51,315 nt of DNA from Pelargonium nanum (taxonomy: Eukaryota > Streptophyta > Magnoliopsida > Geraniales > Geraniaceae): the NCBI GenBank assembly GCA_036897485.1, contig JAYMTF010000126.1, forward strand, positions 1-51,315. Direction: 5' to 3'. Under the pieces are notes generated by a model. It was not told the DNA's origin. It ran no database searches and saw only the letters and a list, made by a program, of their open reading frames with translations. A program made the translations under genes and the position numbers. Shown one piece after another: positions 1 through 13,100 of the stretch (positions are counted from its first letter, which is position 1; each line of letters opens with the position of its first letter).

Positions 1-160
1 CCTAGATACCCTGCAGGTATTACTCTCATACGAGAGACAGACCGCTCTGATTCGAAAGCCCTATCACCGCCCAAGGAGTCGCGGCGGCCGCCGCCGCTCT
101 TGAAAGAGAAAGAGAGAAAAACCCTAGGTTCCACACCGACTACGAGAGTATTAATGACCC
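1..160. other. GC-rich edge fragment, unidentified
   Basis: The first 160 bases are far more GC-rich than the AT-rich DNA that follows, with a run of CGG/CCG triplets near 80-100. Read on the minus strand, a CCTAGGGTTTTT motif and a CT-rich tract precede the GC-rich part, which resembles the 5' leader of a plant gene or of a LINE pointing out of the window. There is no convincing reading frame and the piece is cut by the window edge, so its identity is open. Confidence 0.3.
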
Positions 161-846
161 TCCTTTTGTTGCATTGCTAGTTCGGATTCAAATGGATAAT
201 AATTAATTCAAAATTGATCTAAATGAATTATTTTCACTATAACATGATCAGGTTTGTTCAATCCAATCCATATTTTGACAAAAACAATTCAATTCAATTC
301 AAAATTGATCAAACTATATCGGTTTTAAATTGTCAACTCTACTTGTATCCTATAATACTTGTGGTATATGTTCTATAATGAATTTGATTTTTCAGTCCTA
401 TTTCATTTTCTCAATTGTTATTTTCCCAAAAGTCAAAATAAGTGCTATAATTGACGTTCTACACATGTTAAAAGTAATTTCGTTAATAATTGATTTTTTA
501 TTTTTGAACACCTTTATTATTCAAAAGAAATCAAGTTGTTATAACAGTTGACTCTATCTTATAGTATATACAAGGATTTATCTAAATTATTGGTAAACCC
601 ATCACAATGAAATATGTGACATCAGGATCAAGATATATTGTATGCCAGAAACATAAAATCTGATGCATTCTGCAAAAAAATATTATAGAAATGCATGATT
701 TGTAATTGGCAAAGTACACTAACATTGTTTAAGACAGTCAATTAACTCCACAAAAATTAATACATTAAGCAGGACGTCACGGAAGCATTGCCTGTTTGCT
801 CCGGACTCTAGGATGTATTTATAAAGCAGCAGGACCGATCCTCTTA
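161..846. other. AT-rich intergenic spacer, 3' side of the E2 gene
   Basis: AT-rich sequence with no supportable reading frame. The right end holds the 3' untranslated region of the minus-strand E2 gene, whose stop codon is at 847-849. Nothing else is recognised. Confidence 0.5.
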
Positions 847-3358
847 TTACACTTTGTCATCGTGGAACCACCATCTGGTCTCCTTCGGGGATCTTCCATT
901 TCTACAGTTCTTCACATAGCGATCATTGTCCGCAGGGCGTTGCTGTACCCATGAAAAATCCAACTCAAGAAAAGAAGAAGAAGAAAATATAGAGCAAAAG
1001 TTTGAAAGTATACAAATTTTGAACCATACCTTCACAGTTGAGCTAGATAACATGGATAAGATACTGATACAGATGGAACTAACAGTCATTGCTGGGGACC
1101 AGGAATCATACAGAATATCTGCAAGGATACATGAGAAAGTATTCCTTTGAATATAAGAGCAATTGACCAACAACACACATAACATCAAGCAGCTCATACC
1201 GCCTTTCTTTTTCATGTATCTGTATCTACTATTTTTACATTTTTAACTTAACTGTTCCGATACTATATTCTGCAAAAGTACAATGTTGTAGATAATGTTA
1301 ATGTTTGGCCACAAACTTGTGAAGTCATTTGCCCAGCCAACCACTCTAACATGACATGCTTCAACAAATCAAAAGTGATGGAACTATGCCAATATTGATT
1401 AGAAAACATAACAAATGACAAGAAACTTGAAAAAACTTCCTGATGTATAACCAAATACAGTATAATTAATGAACAGTTCGTGCTTTTTTTTCTTCCTAGA
1501 ACACTGACAAATATAAAATCAAATTTTATTTTCTATACTTTTCCTTCATTTTCAATTAGGTTGGGATAAGCTGTCACCCAAATACAATTCCTAAAAGTGT
1601 TCCCCTTACATTAATGCTCAACACTTGGACCATTAAAAAATTGTTTAGTCTATGTCACACCAATCAACAAATTCAACATATGCCCACTAAAGTTTAGCTG
1701 GCATAATACCTTCACCAGTAGATGAGGTTCTTCTTTGAACCAATGATATATTAAAGAGAAACAACATGTGAAGCTCTTGAAAGGTCCATAGCACTTATTT
1801 GCAAATTGCAATAGGAAGCAGAGGCAGAAAACTCAGCTGCCTACAAATCCAGTATTGGGCCAATGGTCCTAAAATAGAATCCCTAGTGCACAAATATGGT
1901 CCCTACCTCATGGCATGAAACATTTTTTATAAAGAAAACTAACCTGAATAAATCTAACGAGAGTTCCACTACTCACTAGCATATATCGACTTGTGTTCTT
2001 GCAATCACGGACTCTTTTTGTCAATACCTTACTTCCACAAATATGGTCTAACACTTCAATCTTGATATTCATGTGAAGGGACTTGAAGGAAAATAGGATA
2101 ATATACAGAAAACCTCATTCAGGGTATATTTGCCATTCATAGTTCAATTAGTTGGCCCTATAGACTATTACACACTTGGTGACTCCCATGGAAATAAAGT
2201 ATTTAATCACAGAGATAGCTGGACAATGATTTGTGTAACTTTCCCCTCAGAATACATTGGTTTTGTCAATCACAGAAAAGTCTCAAGAATAGACAATACT
2301 TAAACTTTTCTTCTCATTCAATAGAATATAGTGACAACCACAACTACTAGAATACTTTGAATAAGTCTTTTGTAAACAAACTCATGACTAACTAGCTAGA
2401 GGTCTACAATGACAGATAACAATGGGAAAATCCGCTATAACTTTTCATTGAATCGAAAAACAAAGTGCCTGTAGCATAATTGATGAAGAGAAATCAATAT
2501 TTGAATTATCCCGGGAAATCCAATAAGCTCAAAGTAATAAGCAAAACGCATCAATAGAATATTGCAAATCAATCTACAATCAATATTGTTAAAAACAAAC
2601 AGAGAATTTGATGTAACTCAATACTCACTAGTAAATCAGACTACTTAGCAAAAAGCAACAAACATAAGAGCTCTGCACAATCAAGAGATTCAGATATGGA
2701 ATTTAGAAAAGCAAGGAAATTTTTTAATAAAGGCTAGAGCAGTACCTAAACAGATATGTCCATTGCTATAAATGTGAGGATGCATAGGCGCTGGAGGGAT
2801 AAAAATCACCTGTTACAGATAAAATAATGCAAACATAAATACATAATCAGACTTTAAATTCCATGATATCTTGAAATTGACTCAGATTACACACCTGAGG
2901 CGCTTCCATAGGATAATGCTCAGGAAAATCCACCTGGAGCTGATACATTTCATTAGCGTACAACGTCCCAGGGGCTCCGTTGACTTCGATAACCCATCTT
3001 CGCACAATAAGTCAAGCAAATTAGCCCCAATTCACAAAAATCAGACCTCAAATTCATCATGATCAAATCAAAATTCAGAAGTGAGGAGAGAGAGTGAAAA
3101 CCTCTGAAGATTATCAGTGACCTTGTGCTTGAATCCGGCCGGAGGATTAACCTGCCACTCCAGCAGCTCTTTCTGTAGCCTATTACAGGCGATCTTGCTT
3201 AAGGCCTACGCAATTCAACACCAATCACAACAATCAGAAATCAAAATTAGGGCACACGCATGTACATACACGCGAGTCTCTAAAACGCATAGATGTGAAA
3301 CGAGAGAGAGAGATTGAAGGAGATGGACCTTTCGCGAAGCAGCCGAAGAGCTGGTCAT
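847..3358 (-). CDS. UBC16: Ubiquitin-conjugating enzyme E2, UBC15-18 / UBE2W type
   Basis: Six exons on the minus strand: 3358-3329, 3205-3102, 2997-2895, 2809-2746, 1118-1030 and 942-847. They total 486 nt and give 161 residues, the length remembered for Arabidopsis UBC15-18. The protein carries ubiquitin as a thioester and passes it to substrates with an E3. The UBC fold is complete: N-terminal helix (11-30), the FPEHYP motif (69-74), and active-site Cys99 in SNGHICLD. The usual HPN triad reads His89-Pro90-His91, as in UBE2W relatives, which in animals ubiquitinate protein N-termini. The tail ends in ETRWWFHDDKV, the signature of this subfamily. All introns are GT-AG; intron 4 (1119-2745) is the longest. 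The start at 3358 matches the family's MTSSSA start. The frame stays open upstream to an ATG at 3526, but that would add 56 residues unknown in the family. A (GA)5(CA)5 microsatellite at 3371-3390 lies in the leader. The symbol is by subfamily; UBC15, 17 or 18 are equally close. Confidence 0.95.
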
Positions 3359-3370
3359 GGCGTCTTCGAG

Positions 3371-3390
3371 GAGAGAGAGACACACACACA
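3371..3390. repeat. GA/CA dinucleotide microsatellite in E2 leader
   Basis: Five GA units followed by five CA units lie just upstream of the E2 start codon, in the probable 5' untranslated region. The tract is likely to vary in length between individuals. Confidence 0.8.
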
Positions 3391-5169
3391 CAGAGGCGAG
3401 GGTGGGTTGGGGTGGAACTGTGTGGGCTTTTCTGTGTTGTACCTTTTCTGGAATTGGGAGCAAATCTTGTGTACATTTGAGATCATCTTGATTGGTTAGA
3501 AATGAGAGGCCCGATCCAACGGTCATAATTGTTCGGTTGGTAATCAAGAGTTGGACACCGGGTTCTGATTTGGCCACGTTAATAACTGTATCTTGTACTG
3601 TCTCTACATTTATGTACCCTAATAAATAACAGACTTGTAAAAGGACATAAAAATAGTTTTTTTTTTTGTTTTTTTTTGCCTGAAATATATTGAAACCATA
3701 TGTGTAACGTTTTTTAAGCTTCGATCTAATGTTGCTGAATGTTCGGTTTAGACTTTAGAGTTGTGTTCAATTCACCATTTTACTCGCATCTTGTCAATGT
3801 TAAAGGCCCCGTAGAATCAACTATGTTGATACGGAAGTTTACTATTATGTTCAAACATAAAAGAAAAAGATAATAATAATCAAATTTATCCCAAAATAGA
3901 ATACTTGATGTCTTTTTGAGAAAAAAAAAAAACAATGTCTTTCTAGAGGATAATTCGATGGTCAAGGTAAGCATCTCTTATGATGTTCGATTCCAACCAT
4001 GCAACACCATAAAAGAATAAGTTTTGCCTGAATTTCTCTTCAAGACCAATTTCAGTGAACTATCGATGATGACATGCACCTCACTGAAGGTTACAGGTAG
4101 AAGAAGTTTGAACCCAAGTCTATTTCAAAAGAAAAACAAGGGGGCGGGGAAGATGGACTACTTTCTTTGGAAACCCTCCTACAAAACTTGTGGGTGCCAT
4201 ATGTGGACGACTTGTCCACCTAATATTGTAGGGGAGTCAATATCATGATAGTCTCAAAAGGAGACTAAGACACTTGGACTATAAGACTAGAGTGTAGGGT
4301 TGCCTTCAACCAAGCTGAATACAAATCTTGCTTGTGGACATGGAAATGGCCAAAGCTCCTAGAGTTAAGACCCTAAAAAATCGATGTGAACCAGTTTTCG
4401 GGTTGGGGGAGAATTATTCAATTTACTGAATAAAAAGATGAAATTGCGAAACAAGAAAAGAACGGAGAATTCAAAGAATGGGTCATCCCACTTTGCAAAA
4501 AAGAAAAAGAAAGATTGGAAAGGAGTTGCATTCCAGACGTAGATATTGACGCCGACAGCCATCCGATGACGTAGTAGAAAATAGTTCAGTGTAGTTTAAA
4601 GATACAAAAAAAAAATATAAAAGTATTCATTACAAAAGACGACAAATACAACGTAGTCATCTATAATTTACTTTCATTATATTAACATTTACTCTTAAAA
4701 CTCTTTCAATTCAAAAGGAAACAAATTATTTTCTAATCTTTCTTCTTCTGAATGTTTTCACACATTGACCAAGAAAATTATGAAGTTTCCTACTGAATAA
4801 CCCTTCAAAAAAACAAGCCTTCAGGTTCTCAAATAATGGAAATGAACCCCTTAGGCTGGTTTGGACTTTGGTTTGGTATCAACTAGCTCTACTCTTTGTC
4901 TCATTCTAACAAGCCCATCAAACATTATCTATCTTTTCAAGTCTAAGAAAGAATCTGGAGCCTGCCTTCCTGCCTGATTCAAATTTTGGATAATCTTAAA
5001 ATTGATCATAGACTTGATGCTATTTTTGTTAGTTAGCTAAGATGTCTAGGAAAAGAAACTTGGATACAAAATGCAAAACTTTCTTTCTTCTGATTACAAA
5101 CTAATAAACAGCAATTCCTAATATCAGGACATGACACCAAACATTGGTTACCAAACAGCTTTTTTTTTT
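3391..5169. other. Spacer: E2 promoter and 3' side of BLH11-like gene
   Basis: No gene is seen. The left part (3391 to about 3700) should hold the E2 leader and promoter. The right part, up to the stop codon at 5170, should hold the 3' untranslated region of the BLH11-like gene. There is a short inverted repeat, GTGGAC...GTCCAC, around 4201-4218, and homopolymer runs. Short open frames here lack coding character. Confidence 0.5.
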
Positions 5170-6905
5170 TCAGTCCTCCACATGATCTGTCATATCTTCC
5201 CTTGTCATGGAACTGCTAGCAAATAATTGATTCGATTCCTCCGAAGAATCCCCGAACTCCTCTTTGTACATTTCTTCTATCATCGGCTTCCACAGGCGAA
5301 CTCTAGCATTTATAAACCAATTCGAAACCTGGAAGACAAGAAACATGAATGTGCCTATGTCAATCAACATCATAAATACATAGGCCAAGTCACAAATGAC
5401 AAGTGAAGCAGTTACTTGGTTCTTTGTCAAGCCGGTTTGTGATGCTAACATTAGCTTTTCCGAGTCATTTGGGTAGCTGTGAAATGATCACGAGGCGTCA
5501 ATGGCTTGGAAGAGCACAAAGATTTATAAAGATTGTCTAAATTCAAAGCGAACTTACGGGTGAAGGAAGTGCTCGAAGAGCCAAGAACGAAGGATCGCAA
5601 CAGAGGTATCGGGCAATCCTCTAATGGGTCTCCATGCCTGCCTCTGGCTTTGGATCATCGCGAGCTGTTGTAGAGATATGCGGTTATGCCTGTTCTCTCT
5701 ATCTAACAAGCTGAGTTGTGTTAACCCAGAGTTGATCTTTGGCAGGTCTTGACAAATTTTTCTCTTGGTGGAGTTGATGTGAGATACTATGTTGTCTCTC
5801 AAATTGCAGAAATGCCTTGACATGGCTTGGAATGCGAGACCAGTGTAGGTCTTGGCTGCTCCTAAACCTGCCACCATTTCAAATGACGACACAACCTCCT
5901 CCATTTGATGGTAGTATTTATCGTATCTTCCTTCAACCTGCAAAGAGTACAACATTGGAAACAAACATACAAAATTCAGAAACTCAAGAAGCACAAGTTG
6001 AGTACATAAAGATGTATATTAAAGTTATGAAATAGAAGTATAGAACTCACCTCCTCCAGCAAGCTAATGAGCTTGGCAATTTTGACTTGAAGTTCGTGTT
6101 TTTCGACTGATAAGATCCCATTACTGCACAATTCTGCTTTGAGTTCAGCAGAGAGTCCCAGAGCTCCTCCTCTCCTGCCACCGCGAGTTAACTTTCTTTC
6201 ACTGCCAATGTCAATGTCCCTGCCACCCACATTCACAATTTCTTCGAGAAGGGCCTGAGCTGGCTTTAGGTACCTTGAATTCCCAACAACATTGGAGAAA
6301 GATTCTCCTCCATACGAGGATGAATTATAGGACCGGTTAAATGAGGTCGAAGATGATGCAGCAAACGGGCTCCCCATGAAAGAGTAGTCGTCGTTTACAC
6401 GTTGCTGTTGCTGGTGTTGTTGATGATGATGATGTTGCTGCTGCTGTTGTAGTCCTTGATTGCAAGCATCTTTGGCTTCTTCACCAGAAAGCATGTAATT
6501 GGAGTTTATGAGGTCTGATGAAGTCATTGACCTCTGCCTGCATTGGACCGAAGGAACGAGCACGCAAGAGCCGAGAGATAAGGAGAGCCTCTGAGCTTGG
6601 TTGTTGGTCTCATTTGTTGCTCCAAGAAGATCCATCAAATGCCTGGTGTGGCTAATCTCAGAATCTTCCCCAACCGTAGGAGCCTGAACAAGGTCCATTG
6701 ATCTCGACATTCTTTCTCTAAGAGATTGGATGCTTGGCAAGACGCCAAGCGACTGAGAGTACGCATTGTTGCCTCTCAGACCAGAATCGTCATACACATC
6801 AAAATGCTGGTTTTCGAACTGGTTTTGACCGGTCATGGAGTCTGAGATGATGAATTGGCGTAGAATACTTGATGCCGGGTTTGGAGGTGAATCTTGCAAA
6901 ACCAT
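5170..6905 (-). CDS. BLH11: BEL1-like homeodomain (TALE) transcription factor, BLH11-like
   Basis: Four coding exons: 6905-6051, 5937-5558, 5476-5416 and 5328-5170, 1455 nt, 484 residues. BELL proteins are nuclear and act as heterodimers with KNOX proteins in meristem and organ patterning. Visible in order are a ZIBEL-like RLSLSLGS (106-113), a Gln/His tract (about 153-168), the SKY box starting [14 protein letters not shown] (209-222), the BELL domain spanning the first intron (about 268-335), and a TALE homeodomain (about 387-450) with the PYP loop insertion and helix 3 [12 protein letters not shown]. The tail after the homeodomain is only about 30 residues. It lacks the second ZIBEL motif and the LHDF end of its neighbour, a feature of the BLH11 branch. 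The 61-nt third exon has the same length and phases as in the neighbouring BLH3-like gene, consistent with old tandem duplication. ATG 6905 is chosen because MV-QDSPPNP is the family start as remembered. A 16-codon uORF ends just before it. The leader probably has an intron, not placed with confidence. Confidence 0.94.
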
Positions 6906-6910
6906 ACCGA

Positions 6911-6922
6911 TCAGAAAGATAG

Positions 6923-6953
<31 letters not shown>

Positions 6954-6961
6954 AAAGCCAT
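6911..6961 (-). CDS. Upstream ORF rich in tyrosine, abutting BLH11-like start
   Basis: An ATG at 6961 opens a 16-residue frame reading [16 protein letters not shown] and stops at TGA 6913-6911, five bases before the main ATG at 6905. It is encoded by a TAT/CAT triplet tract, so it doubles as a microsatellite. If this stretch remains in the mature mRNA it would be translated before the homeobox protein and force reinitiation. Whether a leader intron removes it cannot be settled from sequence. I know of no conserved peptide uORF of this kind. Confidence 0.45.
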
Positions 6962-9900
6962 AGAAAAGTGGCAAGTTAGTGCCTCAGAATAACAGGTGAT
7001 CAGTCTCTTAAAAATGTAAAGGACACAGAATCAGCCAAAGGGTTTGAATTGAATCAATGAAGTGAAATTCATGGAAGGAATGGAAAGAAGAAACACAATT
7101 CCCCTAGGGTAGCTAGCTTCCTAAGGTAATAAATGACAACACTAAGAACTGAAAGAGGCTAGTAGTAATGCTTAAGGTTTTATTTTCATGGGCTCATGGC
7201 TATAATTGCAAGTACAGAGAAATGGGGTTGTTGGGTCATTAAGCACAAGGCCATCTGAAGCTATGACTCCAAGCACTGAAGTGGAAATCTGTACCAACTT
7301 GCACTTAAAGCAACTTAAAATCAACACTGGAAGTTCCAAATTTAAGCCAAGAGCTAAGGACAAACTCACAAGCAGAAGGCATGCATTTGACAGGATAGAG
7401 AGAAACAGTACAGATGACAAAAAAAAAATCTTGTGGATTCAAATTAGAAAGAAGCTTGGAACAGAGCATACACCTAAAGAATCCATCAGAACAAGAACAA
7501 GAAATCAAGAAGCAAGAAAGCATGAGAATTAAGGAGGGAAATCAAGAACCTTAGAGCAAGGATGGAGGAGGGAGGGAAGCTAATGCTAAGCTAAGTCATG
7601 AGCTCACAAGGAGGCAGTGTGTATGTGTATGAGAGCAGTGGCAAGTAGCAAGAAGAGTACCTTTGATGATGATAATGATTCAGAGAAGAAAGCAAGAGTG
7701 ACTCAACAAAGGGTCTAATCTAAAAAATCTTTCTAGTAGAAAGCTATAGAAGCTAGAGAGAGACATAGGCATAGGGCTCTGCTAGTTCTTCAAAGAAGAA
7801 AAGCTAATTGGCCAAGTTAAAATTGCAGAAAATGACAGGAAAAAAAGATGGTCCCCAACATCCCTGACCATAAAACAACAAGCAAAAGCATCAATCCTTC
7901 AGCTTTAATGCCTGCGGTTACATTTCTTTGGGATACTCAAAAGCACTTTCAGCTCAAGAAACAGGACACTGCTTTTTTCTCTTTCTCTCTCTTTCTCTAC
8001 ATTGAGAATAGAGGACAGAGGACACAGAGGAGGAGAGCTGAGAGCTGAATATGTTAAATTGTTCTGTTCACTGGGTTGGGCTTTGGGTTTGCTGTAATCG
8101 ATCTGTAAAAAGAAGAAGAGGAAAAAGTGAGCCATCTTTTGCACACTCCCAGTTACAAGATTGTCTGGTTGTGACTCTGTGACCCTTATAGGAATATCTA
8201 ACTTTTTTTCCTCTTAGATGTTGAAATCATGCAACAGAGACGTTGAAAGGACACTGAAAATCACAATCTTTCATAGATAATATTTTTTGTTTGTTTTAAA
8301 TAAAATAAAAAAAAAGAGAAATAAAATTAACAAAATGTGATTCTGTGATATAGTGTTTTGCTTTGGTGATGAGAGATTTTTGATATTCTGGGAGCATTTT
8401 GGGTTAGTCTGTTTGGATGGCTTCAGTAATGATTGCCATCTTTGTTCCTTTGGCCTCCTCCACTTGTCACTCTCTGCTTCTCTAACTTTTGTTCTATTAA
8501 TTTACAACCACAAAGCCCCACAGAAGTGAACTCTATGGTGCACATCTTTAAAAGTCACTACTCAACCATCAAGATCAACCATTCTAGTAAAACTTTCAAT
8601 TCAAGCCCAAAAAAGGCAATGCCAGAAATTTTTGAACAAAAACACAGTTGAGACTTGGCATAAAGACCAAATACACAAAACTTCATCAATTACTGTATTC
8701 CAGGCAGTTGAAATTAATTTCGGATATGGAACATTAATCAGTGACCAAGGCTAGGAGCAATAGAAGCATACCGTGAGAGAGAAATGTGACTGACCACCTG
8801 CTGCAGCAAACGTACAGCAGCAAAAATGGCGTAGGAGAGTGATGCAGGGAGGGTCATATATTCCTTTTTATCAGGTTGCTTGATTCAGTCCAAGTAAACA
8901 CGTTGTGCATTTGCCAAACCCTGCCTTCCCTTTTTCCCATCATTTGTCACTCTCATTGCATATGCAGTGTTGGTTTGGTTGCCCAACTTGCCTGTCTTTC
9001 ATCATAAAACAAATTAAATCAGCAAATTCTAGCCACCATTTCAGGTCATCTACTATATGCAGCCACAGAACAGAGTCACTGGACCTCATAACTTACCTCA
9101 TTACATGGGACCCATCCTTGACATGGATTTGCAAAATCTGTACAGATATTATAGCTAACTGAAAATTTTAAATCCTATCAAGTGTTGGCAAAACCAATCA
9201 TTTTCGATACGATTGAATAAAAACAAAATATACTGAACCTGCTCATAAATAAGAAACTTTTTAAACTCAGAATGAGATAATTATGTAAACCAGATATTTG
9301 CTATATGATCATAAACAACAATATACCAAACTTAAGGAGAATGCATATATGAGAGAACTAGAGGATACCCCGAGAGAAATGGTAAGTGTAATTGTTCAAG
9401 CATCAGAAAATACACAGGTCAGAAGAGGATGCATATTGAAGAACCAAGTGCACATACACTAAATTGATTAGCAAGATTCGAAAATTCCTAACCAATTATT
9501 TGGGGTGGAAGGGTGGGTTTATAACCCAGCTGCAAGAAATCAGTCTTCTGCAACTCATTGTGAACAAAGAGAATTAAATGGCACTTTGTAGAAAAGAAAG
9601 AAGATAAACAGTATAAAACCTATTCTTCACATTCAAGAGGGTAAAATAGTTTCACATAGCACAGATACTCCTTTTCTTTACTGAGGGGTCACAGTCTAAC
9701 TGCACCAAAGAACATTTCCATGTAAGATGATATTATTTTCAACTACATGAATACAATCTCAATTAAAAAAAAAAGAAAAAAGATTTCAACTTGGCTTTCA
9801 CATTCTCTATGCCCAAGATGCTGTTGTTTCTGAAGATCACAATGCAAATTTGAAAGTAATGATACATGCATTATACTTGACACACAAGTCAAAATTTCTC

Positions 9901-10183
9901 ACATCACATTTATTTCTAACTTAGATAATACATGAATGTCACACTTGACAGCACCTTTACAAGGTTCCTCATTGAACAACATACTACAATTACATCAACC
10001 TCTTTTACAAGTGGGCCTTATACCCTATGATATGTGCATCTATATTTGTTCTGCTTGTGGTTTGAATATTAACCAATAGTAACATCACAGGTTATCCTAC
10101 ATATTTCTCTTCTTCTTTTTGATATTTTAGTAATAATCTCCTGAGGATGATTAAAAACCATGAAGATAGAGACAAGTATTCTT
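6962..10183. other. BLH11-like leader and promoter, then 3' side of BLH3-like gene
   Basis: No protein gene is supported. The part nearest 6962 is leader of the BLH11-like gene; possible leader donor sites on the minus strand are seen near 7662 (AAG/GTACTC) and 8772 (ACG/GTATGC), but neither is proved. The stretch 7976-8000 is a CT-rich run. From about 9000 to 10183 lies AT-rich spacer and the 3' untranslated region of the BLH3-like gene. Confidence 0.45.
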
Positions 10184-13100
10184 TCAGACTATAAAATCGT
10201 GTAGCTGATGAGGACTTCCAAACCTGTTTTGTTGCTTTCCTGTATCCATGCAATGATAATCCATTGTGCCAGGTCCCACAAAAGAAGACATTGTTTCGCT
10301 ACCTCTAATATGGCTTCCATCAGACATATCACTATCTAGACGGTGCAACCCCAATGCAAGTGAGACCTGGCCACCAATTCCAAAATCATTCAGCTCTGAC
10401 ATATCATCTGTGGCAGCAGCAGCAGCCAGTAGGTTATGGTCATCCATTGTTGGCTTTTGATCATCTTGTAATTGGATTACCCCAGAATGTATTGCATTAT
10501 CTTTATGAAAAACGCTTTGAAACACCACTCTTGTGGTTGACACATTAACTTCTACACTTGTGATATGATCACACTTCAAGTCATGGGCTTTCCCTGGTTG
10601 GGAGCTATCAACAGCTGCAGATGTTGTACCTTCCTGCAACTCTACTCCATCATCCGATGCTGAGCATTTATCTACAGGCACCTGGGATGCATTTTCAATA
10701 GATTTGGAATTCATCTCTGACTCACCAAACTCCTCTTTGTACATATCTTCAACCATAGGCTTCCAAAGACGAACCCGTGCATTTATAAACCAATTTGCAA
10801 CCTGATCGAAGCACAAAATTAGTGATAATACCAAATGATCAGACAGAAGAGTTACTTGCATTGACGTTAATGTTTATGAAAAAACTAAGATATCCTTTCA
10901 GTACATGAAACAATAATCAATGTAATAATAGTTATGAATGCAGAGTACATGCATAAAAGAACACCCTAGTTTCAAAGATATCGAGGAAAAAAAGAAAGGA
11001 TCAAGTGTGGTACTCAATGTTCTAACCAATCACGTTGATATCCATTGTTAAAACGCTGAACTTATAATCCATCATCAGAAATTTAGATTTAATCTATTTC
11101 TTTACCTGGTTTCTGGTCAAACCTGTCTGTCTTGCTAGCATGATTTTCTCTGAATCATTTGGATATCTGGCAAAAGACCGTAACCAAGGAAACAATTAGA
11201 AACAATAAAATCTCTGGTAATTAACATATACAATATGGAAGCAAGTGTTCTTGGACATACGGATGAAGAAAATGCTCAAACAACCAAGCACGAAGGGTTG
11301 ACACAGAACTTTCAGGAAGCCCTCTTTGTGGCCTCCAAGAATGTCGCATTACGCCAAGCTGCTGCATGGCCCTCTGCTGTCGAATCTGATGATCCACAGA
11401 GCGAAGACGAGGTATTGTAGTTTCTTGTTCCCCAAGGCTACTCCTAATTACTTGAATCTGACCACTAATTGCATCATGCAGACAGCGAAAGTGCCGGGAA
11501 ATTGTTTGTTGGGCAAGTGCTGTATATGCTTTAGCTGCCCCAGACCCAGCTATTGAATCGAATGATGACACCACTATCTGCATCTGATGGTAATATTGTT
11601 TGTATCTTCTATCTACCTGCAACAAGAGCACGATCATTAATAATCTTGCAAAGTTCATCTCCGTAAAAGCACATATTAAAGTAAAAGAATGTCATTCGAA
11701 CTCAATAAAAATAGGGTAATTCCTAGACAAGTATAGGTAGAAAGCAAAAAGGATCGACATAAATAAATATTCTGAAAAAGAACGATACAATATCCTCTAT
11801 TAAGCTAAATTGACTCAAAATTCTTCAAAATCCACACCTTATTGCTCTGTTCATCGAGAGTGCTACTTGAAGCATCATGGCTTTATAACTTTCTTGACAA
11901 TCTATCACTTATAATCTCTTGGGCAACACCTTTCTTAAGGAACACAAACTAACCCCATTATCGCGTAATATGTCATACCGCAATTCTTTTACTTAACAAT
12001 GAGGAAAGTATGAATCTGGTACAAAATATGTGCCGTAGCTAGTAGCTACCCAAGGTCTTTAGATTGGGATGAAGTTGCCACCATTATAATACAAAACTTA
12101 CTTCAAGAGATTCATGGTGGGTTAGTTTTGATCAAGATATTTTCAATGCATGCACCTCAAATACTTCTGCTCAAAGGATCAGCATATGTCAAATTGCTTT
12201 CCACGGCCTTAATAAAAATATATGTTTCACACTTGTGTTGTTAATAAACTAATTCTAATTTATGAGATATAACCACCTTTTTCATAATTATAAATCATTA
12301 CTGATGGAAACATAGAAAAAAAAATTGCAAAAAATATAGAAAGTTTTATCACGGTACACTATTTATGTTTGCTTCAAAGAGCCAATTCATGTGTGGTTGA
12401 AACAAGGAAGAAGGCTAAAACAACATATAGAGTTTTTTATCTGAAAGTAATTCTGTAGTCTGAATTTTATGATGTGTATTGGGTATAAAGGAGTATGTCC
12501 GGTCGAAATATCTCGAACCAGGAAAACTATATGACCATCCAAGCCAAATAATAATCATACAAAATAAACCCATAGGATTAAACAGATATGGAGGCAGTAA
12601 CTTACTTCGTCCATCATGGAAAAAAGTTTTGTCTTCTTGTTCTGCAAATCCTGCCGTTCTGCCGATGATAACTCAGTAGAACAATTGGTATTTGACTCAA
12701 TATTAGCATCTGACAATGTCCCATTAGTTGTGGGCAATAGAGAATGACTGCTAGATCTCCTATCAGTTCCCTTGGAGGCATCTAAGCCACTGCCATGAAC
12801 ATTTTGACGCTTGCTTGAGTCAACTTGCTTCAGTGCCTTTTGAACATTTACTACTTCATCAAGCAAAAATTGAGTTTCCTTGAGGTATTTGGAGTTCAAG
12901 ATAGTGTCTGCAAAATCAGCTGGCTCATATTGGTACATCCCCGAATGCATTTGAGGATTGCAAGACTCTTCTTTGACAGTATTGTGATTGCCTCTGGTAA
13001 AAGAATTAGATGGAAAGCATTCAGATCCCCTCAGCTCCCTACTCTTATTGCTCCCATCACCTTGACAAGAATGTGTCTCTTTTCCTGAGGTTGGGAGGTG

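Noticed and set aside
3359-3526. An in-frame upstream ATG (3526) would extend the E2 protein by 56 residues.
   Set aside because: The family starts at MTSSSA with 161 residues in total. The extension is low-complexity and overlaps a microsatellite, so it is treated as leader.
3215-3577. Overlapping open frames on both strands around the E2 first exon.
   Set aside because: They are shadows of the leader, exon 1 and intron 1, and have no domain of their own.
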